Below, in pieces: positions 56,250 to 64,000 of a stretch of 64,000 bases of DNA; the stretch's first letter is position 1; every line of letters starts with the position of its first letter. Both the position numbers and the translations under genes were made by a program. The DNA is from Dendrolimus kikuchii (Eukaryota > Arthropoda > Insecta > Lepidoptera > Lasiocampidae), in the NCBI GenBank assembly GCA_019925095.2, contig CM034394.1, forward strand, positions 6,584,272 to 6,648,271, read 5' to 3'. The notes under the pieces are model-generated. The model had not been told where the DNA came from and did no database searches. It saw only the letters and a program-made list of their open reading frames with translations.

Positions 56250-56675
56250 CATTTTATTTATTTATTTTTCCAATATGCTTACGTTCATAAAAACATAGTG
56301 CTATTTTAAAAATGAATGGACACAATGTTAATGTTATATCAAAAATAGGAATAGAGGTGAGGAATTTTTATTTACATCCAAGTGTTTACTTCTGATTTGA
56401 TAATAAAAAGCGGAGTTATCATCGTTCTAGTTCTGATTTAATCCCAGGTCTGCACATGTGAGTAGTGTAACATTGTAGAATTGTTTCTAAGTTAAGTATT
56501 TGTACCTATATTTGTCTTATGGAAATGTGTAAATGACGCCTGGAACTGACTTCAGACATCCAGACCAAAGAGAAAATTGTGCTGGTTTATAACAATAGAT
56601 ACAATTTAATTGTCCGTCTGGAATTTCACAATAAATGCAAAAATTTTAACGAAATGAAAATTGCTGTTTACCTAT
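56250..56675. other. AT-rich sequence, traces of SINE-B
   Basis: 56530-56580 ('gacttcagacatccagacca') resembles the middle of SINE-B. The rest is unassigned. Confidence 0.35.
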
Positions 56676-56679
56676 TAAT

Positions 56680-56815
56680 AATCATGGATGAACGTTTTTT
56701 GAATGGTGACACTCAGTCTGTTCAAAGGATTGAAGTCTACCGACTTAAGGAGGCCTACGTCCAGCAGTGGACTGCGAATGGCTGACAACGATGATGACGA
56801 TAATAATTTATTCTA
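56680..56815 (+). repeat. LINE 3' end fragment with (GATGAC)-type tail
   Basis: 'cttaaggaggcctacgtcca' followed by GCAGTGGACTGCGAATGGC and 'tgacaacgatgatgacgat'. This is the well-known 'GGCCT..GTCCAGCAGTGG' end plus GATGAT tail of RTE-like LINEs of arthropods (from memory). Only the tail remains. Confidence 0.6.
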
Positions 56816-56819
56816 AAAC

Positions 56820-57375
56820 AATTTAAAGTATTGTTTAGGAGTCTTACTACTGACTAGAAAATGCACAAGATTTACCAAAATTGACAAACAATACGAAATA
56901 TGAGAAAATTCTTGGAAAAAGTCAATTAAAAGGATGGCTGGAAGATATTGATTTAAGCTACATAAGACAATAAAATGTGGAACTATTTATTATTAATAAA
57001 GGGTATTTTTATTTTTGTAAAAATATTTTTTACACTAAGGTTAAGATTTCTATAATTCATTGTGCCTATAAATTGGTAAATATAATACATCAGATGGCCA
57101 TCTAGTACCGAAGTTACCATTCACTATAGAACCTCTTATATAGTCGATCAGACGGTTCGATATCACTTATCAAATATTCAGAAACTTTAGAACAAGCTAC
57201 TCAATTGAAACCGTAAAAAGGCACGTTAGTTGCAATTTTAAAATAAACTGGGGACAAAGTTCAATACCACTTGCATTAACATAACCGTTCGCTCTCTGAC
57301 GTCTGAATCACATTTGAATATCATGAAATTCATAATAAGTACTAGTTTAGGCCAAAAACAGTTAACGGATTTGCC
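56820..57375. other. AT-rich sequence, nothing assigned
   Basis: No feature supported. Confidence 0.4.
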
Positions 57376-57379
57376 TTGT

Positions 57380-57645
57380 GGAATACAGGATTTTTTTCGA
57401 CAAGGGGAAATCTGATTTTGAATGCAACATCAGATAGCTCAGATAGACAGTGGCCTACTGCGGGGGAAACGCGGTAGAGGAGTGTGAGATGCACGGGATG
57501 CACCGCGTTGGGGGGTAATGCCATTGCTGCCATGTCCATCCGAGATGGGGATAACCACTGAAACTCCCTGGTGTTACTTCCTTCGCTCTTTGCCATGCGT
57601 ATGGGAAAGAGGCAGCAACACCAACTCGGCGTGTCCTAGCAGACT
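57380..57645 (-). repeat. Unclassified GC-richer repeat relic
   Basis: 57420-57640 is richer in G+C than its flanks (CTACTGCGGGGGAAACGCGG, CACCGCGTTGGGGGG). On the minus strand an 84-codon frame covers it. No domain is recognised; probably transposon debris. Confidence 0.3.
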
Positions 57646-57649
57646 ATCG

Positions 57650-58230
57650 AATACAGCTACTGTATAATCTGTAACCTACGTTAGAAAATAATCCTTATGA
57701 AGAAAGAAAACAAATAATTTCTACGTTCTGTTTTAGGGAAATAAACGCTACACCTACTACACTTGTCCAAAAAGGGTAAGCGGATTTGAATTTAAAAAGA
57801 CCAAACTCTGTTCAAAATCTAAAATATGATTTAAATAATAAAACATTAAAAAGCTGACCTTTGTCTTCATCTTCAAAGATAGCTTATGGTTCCATCTAAT
57901 CGTGTAGGGTGTAGAAGGTATTCAGCATTACGTATTTTACTGGGCAATTGTTTCTCCTAGAATAGTTCTTCCAAGCGCATACTAAAGTTTGTCGTTACTA
58001 AAGCACCTTCCAGTGCCTTCCACTACGAAATGTTGAGATCTTATTCACTGCATTTTATTGAGACTCAATTGAATCTTATACTCGTTCAAATATTGAATAT
58101 CAGATATAAAAAAATATTATAAAAATATATTATGCTCAGGTTACATATTTTGTTTCTTTAGATCAAATTTTATAAACTGAATTAGGATCACTTTCTTTAG
58201 ACTTTGAACTTTTGCATGCTTCTGAATAAG
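57650..58230. other. AT-rich sequence, nothing assigned
   Basis: No feature supported. Confidence 0.4.
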
Positions 58231-58289
58231 CATGCAAAAATTCATATTGGTGACATTTAATTTTATTGATGTCAAAACCGAGAAATGTT

Positions 58290-58525
58290 TATTTGAAAAA
58301 AAGAGATTGACAAAACAGTGTGGTGCTGGTGAACCGCGACGTACTTGTCACGATCAAGTCGCAGATGTCTTAAAGAATGACCAGGTAAAAAGCTATAATA
58401 AACGTGTATGTATGAAGAGCTTAATAAATGTAAATTAAGTAAAAGGTGTGTGTCAAGATCGTACCAAATCGAAATACATCATCTCTGCCTACCCTTATGG
58501 GAAACAGATGCGATAATATGTATGT
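58290..58525 (+). pseudogene. Diverged RTE-like LINE ORF2 C-terminal relic
   Basis: The plus strand reads EPRRTCHDQVADVLKNDQVK, then RVCMKSLINVN and, after a stop and frameshift, KGVCQDRTKSKYIISAYPYG. It is followed by ATATGTATGTAAAA. It lines up with RPRHTFHDQIDRVL...RACMTRVMNV of 21868-22167, so it is an older member of the same family. Confidence 0.65.
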
Positions 58526-58529
58526 AAAA

Positions 58530-59128
58530 AATAAAAATATTTTTTTTAGTTTTAAAGTTACAATTCAAATTAGAATCACTTCTTTTAGCTTTACAACTTG
58601 GAAAATTACAATTACTCTACATTGTTATTGTAACTTTTAAATTATTATTTTTATAATTTTACATTCCTACATACTTCCATGTACCTACATAGCACCATAT
58701 AGATGCTACATTCCTACATATACGTAGACCCAATAGATTTTTTAAATAAAAATAGCTGTGACAGACATAAATGACAAGAAACCATGTAAATGTAAAATAA
58801 AAATCCATTTCAAACTTCATTATAGTAGAGGCGTCGGGCGCATAAAAGTTTTAGCGCGCCTGACAAAAAACTACTAACTAAGTTTATCATTTAAGCAAAT
58901 TTCAAACGATCCGTGAAAGGAGTTATAAAAAGTGATAGATATTTTTTAAAGTTTGCAACTCGCCGGCAATCCTATGAAAAGTTTTCCAACAGGAAAATTG
59001 ACATGAAAACCTTATATCAGAACATTGAATCTTTGTGTTCGTATAAACACACAGGATTTCTCTTTTTATTTTATCTCCCACCTATTTTAATCTATCTATA
59101 TAAATCTATAAGTGGTTCGAGTTTGTAC
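58530..59128. other. AT-rich sequence, nothing assigned
   Basis: The frame 58913-59305 (130 codons) starts in unique sequence and runs into the 59130-59510 repeat and its CTGT microsatellite. It is not supported as a gene. Confidence 0.4.
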
Positions 59129-59129
59129 A

Positions 59130-59510
59130 ATGCATTTACAGATGGGAAAAAAATCAGCGGGGCTAATTCGGAGCAGCAGATTCCGAAAATGCAATTTTTA
59201 GATTTTTTGTCTGTCGGACTGTTTGTCTGTCTTTCTGTCTGTCTGTCTGTCTTTCTGTCTGTCTGTCTGTTAGAGCATCATGTAAAAACTACTGAACGGA
59301 TTTAAATTCGAAACAGAGCTTACTTATATCACGGGGCGTAACTTAGGATACTTTTTATCCTGATACATGACGTGGTTTCCGTAGAATAGATGAAAACAGC
59401 GAAAAAGATGGCGCTGCGATTGCATCTTTTTTTGACACTACTGAACGAGTATGAATAAAACTAGACAATGCTAGCGCAGCCGCGGGGAAGACGCTGGTAT
59501 TATATAAAAT
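59130..59510 (+). mobile_element. Non-autonomous repeat with (CTGT)n array
   Basis: Inverse relative of 53540-53900. It carries 'gaaaatgcaatttttagatt', an expanded imperfect CTGT/CTTT array at 59217-59270, 'aaactactgaacggatttaa', GATGGCGCTGCG and CGCAGCCGCGGGGAAGACGC. Confidence 0.5.
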
Positions 59511-59694
59511 TATTAAAGCTAAGCATGTTGCCGAAGAGTTTCATGCGCCGCTTCTTCTCGTCAAGCCACAACATGTTGCGAAATGGTGATAAAATAGATT
59601 AGGCTCCCATAGAGTAAATAATAGCCATAAACCAAAAATAAGACCGAAACTTTAGAATAAAAATCACAAAAAAAACTGCGCTTAAAACTGTTAA

Positions 59695-60345
59695 GACGAG
59701 CGGCCCGTCGTAAGACGCGACTAATAGCCGTTTCCTATATCTTACTATTCATTAAGGCACCTATTGCCGCAAAAGGTGGAAAGTGGGGTGCAAAACAAAC
59801 AACCTTTCGTTTGTATTTATTGATCAATAATTTACCAAAAAATGATCATAAATCTTCACTCACACGAGACGTATCGTGGTTTTCTATGGTTATTATAAGT
59901 CAAGAAAAAAGTTCATCAAACCGCCTCCAAATTATTGACATGAAACATTTTACTTTTTTAATTCTTATCAAAGCATGATAGAAAAAATCTACTTCTTTAT
60001 AAAAAGAGATAAATAATTTGGTTTTATAATTTTTTTAATACTTACTACTTTATTTTATTCACAATAAAATAATAATGCATCTGAAATCAACTACGTCTCT
60101 GGAATCCCCGATATGGCTCGAAAAATCAGTACTGAAAAATCCTCATGGACGTTGGCGTTGCTAGAAGCCTTAACTTCGAGCATCGACTGAATTTTGGCAT
60201 TACTTGTATGGAGATTACTTCAAATTACAACCGATATTAAAACAAATGAACGGTCGGTAAGATGTAGGAACTGGCCGTAAACAATCCACAGCCAGGTGTT
60301 AGAGCATTTGTCCGTCTGGATTGCTGCCATTAGGGCACCACTACC
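59695..60345 (+). repeat. SINE-A copy, 5' part, split by a MITE
   Basis: GAGCGGCCCGTCGTAAGACG at 59698-59717 and 'acaatccacagccaggtg' from 60281 are adjacent in intact SINE-A copies. Here they are separated by the 59725-60277 MITE. The SINE is broken again after 60345 and resumes at about 60535. Confidence 0.65.
59725..60277. mobile_element. MITE with TWA target duplication, copy 2, inside SINE-A
   Basis: The left end TAGCCGTTTCCTATATCTTAC and the right end (reverse complement CGGCCAGTTCCTACATCTTAC) form inverted repeats. TAA flanks both sides (59722-59724, 60278-60280). The interruption of a known repeat confirms the boundaries. Larger than copy 1 (1957-2069) but with the same termini. Confidence 0.75.
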
Positions 60346-60534
60346 AGTTTGAGTTTTAGAAATTTCCCCAATTTGACGAATTTACTAAGCCAGAAGTAAT
60401 ATGATATTTAGACTGTCGTCATGATTAGATCCAACTTAATGATTGGATCGATTTTATCATCCCAGAGTCAAATTTTTAATTTTTTGACTCGAAACAATAC
60501 TAATTTTTCGGAAAAAAAATTCCCAATCCGGAGC
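60346..60534. other. Second interruption of the SINE-A copy
   Basis: About 190 bp absent from other SINE-A copies, with the imperfect palindrome GATTAGATCCAACTTAATGA / TTGGATC and TTTTTGACTCG-type repeats. Class unknown. Confidence 0.4.
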
Positions 60535-60790
60535 TAGCTTCCACCCCTGGGCTTATCTTGAGTTGTGTTCTGGCATCAGTGGCCAAGTTCCAAACGAATT
60601 TTTGAAAATCAATGATTTTTATAGCAGAAAGTTAAATTTTTTCTTGTTGACACTTCAATTTTTGCAGCCCTCGAAAATGTCCCCGCTCTAGACATTAACC
60701 CCTAGTGTAAATACATCACTGGATGGTAACCATTTTCCTTCAAGTACATTAGCCTGTCTGCTGTACTCCAGCATTAATTAAGATAAAATT
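60535..60790 (+). repeat. SINE-A copy, 3' part, decayed
   Basis: 'cttccacccctgggcttatc', 'tgagttgtgttctggcatca', then after an insertion 'ggatggtaaccattttcctt' and 'gcctgtctgctgtactccag' followed by 'cattaattaa'. Confidence 0.55.
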
Positions 60791-61122
60791 TAGGGTTCCG
60801 TTGCCTAAATATAAAAACGAACTCGTATGATCTCATCCGACGTCTGTTTGTCTTTGTGTCACAGCTGATTATTTTAGAACTACGATTTGGCATACATTGC
60901 TTGTTTTTGTACAACTGTACATATAATAATTGTAAAGACAGTTTGATAATAATTCTACATTAATATTCAAATTTCTACACGATAATCGGGTTACTGAATA
61001 TTTTTTAGAGTGACAATGTAGAGCTGTCAGTTGTCAATGTCACTCTGACACAACACCGTGCGCTAGTGTGCTTTATATTATGTTATAGAGAGAACCTCAG
61101 AGATCAAAGCGCAGCACCATTA

Positions 61123-61628
61123 GGCGATTCACACACTGCTCCGCGCTCCGTCGCCTGGCGCGGAGTGGCAGATTTTAATATTGTATGCAAGTACATCGAT
61201 TAGTATAGAAAACACGCCAGGTACAACACACCGAAAACGCGCCACGGCGCGGGAGCACGTCCCCCGCTAGCAGATTCTGCCGCCAGGCGCGGAGGCGTGG
61301 GGCGGACCACAGCAAGAAACACACTGCGCTCTGTAGTATTGCGCCTGTTTTCTTCTATTAGGTCTACTTATTTGCTTATACAAAAACCATATTGCTAAAA
61401 CAATTGCAGCGTCTTGAATGAGTTCAGTATTGCCCATTGTATCGTAACTAACACCACGACGACCAAATGGAAAGTAACCTTTAGTTTGGTGCGGGCCCGT
61501 ACAAAGCCGTCAGGCGCGGAGGCGCGGTAAAATCTGCTCGAAGAGGCAATCTGCTCCTCCGTCGCCGCGCGCGGGATCTGCTGCCCCGCGCCTCCGCGCC
61601 TGGGCGTGTTTCCAATATGTGAATCACC
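61123..61628. mobile_element. GC-rich MITE flanked by TTA
   Basis: 506 bp. The ends GGCGATTCACACACTGC and (reverse complement) GGTGATTCACATATTGG form inverted repeats. TTA flanks both sides (61120-61122, 61629-61631). The interior is markedly GC-rich with mirrored CCAGGCGCGGAGGCG motifs. TTA duplication and GGYG ends suggest a PIF/Harbinger-type non-autonomous element. The frame 61481-61678 (RSRARRRRSRLPL) is a by-product. Confidence 0.75.
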
Positions 61629-61631
61629 TTA

Positions 61632-62755
61632 GTTTTGAAAAGAGAATCTGTTAATATCTTACAATCTTTTACATACACGTTATGTGTCCGGTAGGGTGCC
61701 GTTGTAAATTGGATAACTAAATCAGTATACGCTTATGCAATATTGTATTTGGGTATTTGGTTGAATATTAGAGATCGTATGAACACCGTGGTTTGATTCT
61801 CCTTGCTCGATTACCTTGCTCCAGTACGTATTCACGAAGTAATGAAACTTCCGGATGAGAATATGCATACGACCACTACATACCGACAAAGGTATACAAT
61901 TTTTACAATGTTGAAAAGGAGCCCGAAAGGTGATGTGGGCCGTATAAAGAACTCGACCAATAAAAACACTTAACAGAAATAATAACTCCCAGATTTTGTT
62001 AAGATACGAATAAATAGACATGTATAATGTAATTTAAATAATACAAGTTGAACCTAAAAGCTTCGAATCATTGCGACGCAGCGTTTATCGACCGACTCTC
62101 AGTCGAGACAGGCTGATCGTCCACGTTGTTTTATTGATAGAACAGATATACGTATGTAGGTATTTCACTGTTGGTACTTTATACGGTATTCATAGAGCAA
62201 CTACTTAAGGATACGCTAATACAGGTCTACATAACTAATGATATTCCTCCGGATCTACCTGCGCAGAAGACCAATTTTAATAGACAACCACATTGTAGGA
62301 ATCATGTAAGCGGGACAGAGCTAAAAAAGCATAGCAAGCAACACTCTGGCTTTTGCGCTTGGAAATAAAGTTCAATATAGATTATTTACATGTCAAAAAC
62401 AGATCTCGCTTATCTGCTACTGGATATTTTTTCTGCTTGCAGAATTTGTCATAAATATCACTCTATTAAAGTTTTAAAACAGATTACCTGCACCTATCAA
62501 TATAATATGTACGTCGACAATACTTTACTGTGAAAAATAATAAACATTCTATAAAAAAAATCCTTTAATTTAAGGAGTATTCATAGAAGGACGCAAGAAG
62601 GCTGAATAAACTTACAGCTTAACACAAAGAATAGTAAATTGTAACAAATGGACAGAGACATAAAAAGACAAAAACTATTACACATTTTACTACATACAAT
62701 TTGATTAAATTTTCTATCGATCGGTGAAAAATAATATTACAATTGTTTTTTTTAA
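61632..62755. other. Intergenic sequence, nothing assigned
   Basis: The 65-codon plus frame 62171-62368 is followed closely by GGAAATAAAG, a possible polyadenylation signal, but has no domain. Frame 61722-62021 (minus) is also unassigned. Confidence 0.35.
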
Positions 62756-62759
62756 TTTG

Positions 62760-62910
62760 ATTATTTTACGGTATTCCCAGGATAATAATTAGGGCACATT
62801 TTTAGTTTAAGAATTTGCTGTCCATCAGCGAAAACCGCATCACAGTCGGCCCAATAGTTTTACGTGAATCTCGAAAAAACAAACAAACAGACAAAAATCT
62901 AAAAAAAATG
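62760..62910 (-). mobile_element. Helitron-like repeat fragment
   Basis: 'tttgctgtccatcagcgaaa', 'ccgcatcacagtcggcccaa' and 'aaacaaacaaacagacaaaa' match the general layout of 50484-50760. Confidence 0.35.
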
Positions 62911-63061
62911 CATAGTGTTCTCCATCGATTATATAGACTATTCCAGTTGTATTTTTTAATTAAGCTCTAATGTACAGACACGGCAATACAGAATTTTATA
63001 ATATTATGGATTTTATACATATATATGGATTAATTTATATGGCAACTAGCACGTTGTTGTT

Positions 63062-63335
63062 GAGCGGCCTGTCGTAAGAGGCGACAAAACAATCTACAGC
63101 CAGCCACAGCGGATAGGGCATTTGCCCGACAAGATGGCTGCTATCCCTGGTTTAAAGTATGTCGCCATAACATCCTTGAGTTGTATTCCGGCATTAGTGA
63201 ACCAGGTTCCAGTTTCCCTCAAGAGAGCAGCAGAGCATTTGTAGCACCTTTGGTGTTACAAATGTCCATAGGCAATGGTAACCGCTTTCCGTCAAGTGGG
63301 CCGTCTGCCTGTCTGCTGAACTCCTGCAATAAAAG
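63062..63335 (+). repeat. SINE-A copy, 5'-truncated
   Basis: Begins inside the element at GAGCGGCCTGTCGTAAGAGG and ends GAACTCCTGCAATAAAAG. Loss of only the 5' end is what target-primed reverse transcription produces. Confidence 0.75.
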
Positions 63336-63339
63336 TATA

Positions 63340-64000
63340 TATATTTTCCTCATAGTGATATGTAATTGTAACATTAATATTAGGCGTAGGTTTATTATAG
63401 AATATACATAGTGTAGGATTTTGGTAATATATAGAGTATTACTTTTGTGTTAACTAATGTGCGTACCCCACTTGACTGTGCACGTATTTTATCTAACTGG
63501 AGTGGGACAAATGAATGTGGCACAAAGCTAGGTGTTTGCGGAATTGAATAAGTTTAAGTGTTTGCTCGCTAGGCCTTTATGGTCATAGTTCTAGTACGCA
63601 GTAGAGATATGGAGATAGCTTGTAATATTATAAGGATCAACAACCATAAATACCGGCTATACTATAGTTATATATGTTACATTTCTAACATTTAGTATTT
63701 CTAGTCTGTATAATGTGGAGTGTTCTGAGGAACTATTCTATGGGTTTCATGTCGAGCCGCTTCGCTCATGTACTCCATGTTCTCAAGAACGTTCCCTCCT
63801 CGCATTCCGGGGATTTGGATTGAACTCCGAGATGAGGTTTTTAAAAAAGGTGTCACAATTGTTATCGATACTGGCAGTACTTCAGTAATACATTAATTAT
63901 ATGTATCCATAGGGGACGATAGCCACCTATCATTAAGAGGCCCGCAGATTTTTTGTTGTAATATAAAATTGACACATGTTTAGATAATATATTAGTAGTT
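63340..64000. other. AT-rich sequence, nothing assigned
   Basis: 63690-63840 is less AT-rich ('catgtcgagccgcttcgctc', 'cattccggggatttggattg') and may be old transposon DNA. No frame is supported. Confidence 0.35.

Noticed and set aside
58913..59305. 130-codon plus-strand frame as a membrane protein gene
   Set aside because: The hydrophobic end comes from a CTGT microsatellite inside a dispersed repeat. The start region has no family match.

Overview
This looks like nuclear DNA from an insect, most likely a moth or butterfly. It is AT-rich, nearly gene-free, and packed with short retroposons, LINE 3' ends, small TIR elements and microsatellites of the kinds common in Lepidoptera. The order-level assignment is inference from the repeat types; no species can be named.

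One host gene is recognisable. It is a membrane-associated progesterone receptor component (PGRMC/MAPR, a cytochrome b5-like heme-binding membrane protein) on the minus strand. Exon 1 is at 52295-52586 and exon 2, too short to stand out as an open frame, is at 40901-41050. Intron 1 is about 11.2 kb and filled with transposon debris. The last coding exon was not recognised and may lie further left or outside the window.

The largest element is a complete BEL/Pao LTR retrotransposon on the minus strand (7344-13007). Its 190/192-bp LTRs differ only in the length of one A-run. It is flanked by a CCTCT target duplication and carries one intact 1719-codon gag-pol frame (gag, zinc knuckles, aspartic protease, reverse transcriptase, RNase H, integrase). 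The gag-pol ATG is formed by the last base of the 5' LTR plus the first two bases of a tRNA-Arg-type primer binding site, so there is no untranslated leader downstream of the LTR.

Region by region: 1-7.3 kb holds SINE-B, LINE tails, a TWA-flanked MITE, a SINE-A copy and Helitron-like pieces. 7.3-13 kb is the BEL element. 13-20 kb has SINE-A, a jockey-like LINE ORF2 relic, nested SINEs and several LINE 3' tails. 20-29 kb has an inverted-repeat family, a 1.69-kb TIR element with a nested RTE-type LINE fragment, a tRNA-type SINE and a tandem-unit element split by a LINE with a 12-bp target duplication. 29-40 kb has LINE relics, a 54-bp minisatellite, fold-back elements and AT microsatellites. 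40-53 kb is the PGRMC locus with a young LINE fragment about 60 bp from exon 2. 53-64 kb has more repeats, including a MITE inserted in a SINE and a GC-rich TTA-flanked MITE.

The SINE-A family (about a dozen copies) appears to share its 3' end with the jockey-like LINE relics, which suggests LINE-driven mobilisation. I found no CRISPR array, rRNA, convincing functional tRNA or novel defence-type system. The most notable items are the BEL start-codon/PBS overlap, its possible 3' intron, and the nested or structured repeats.
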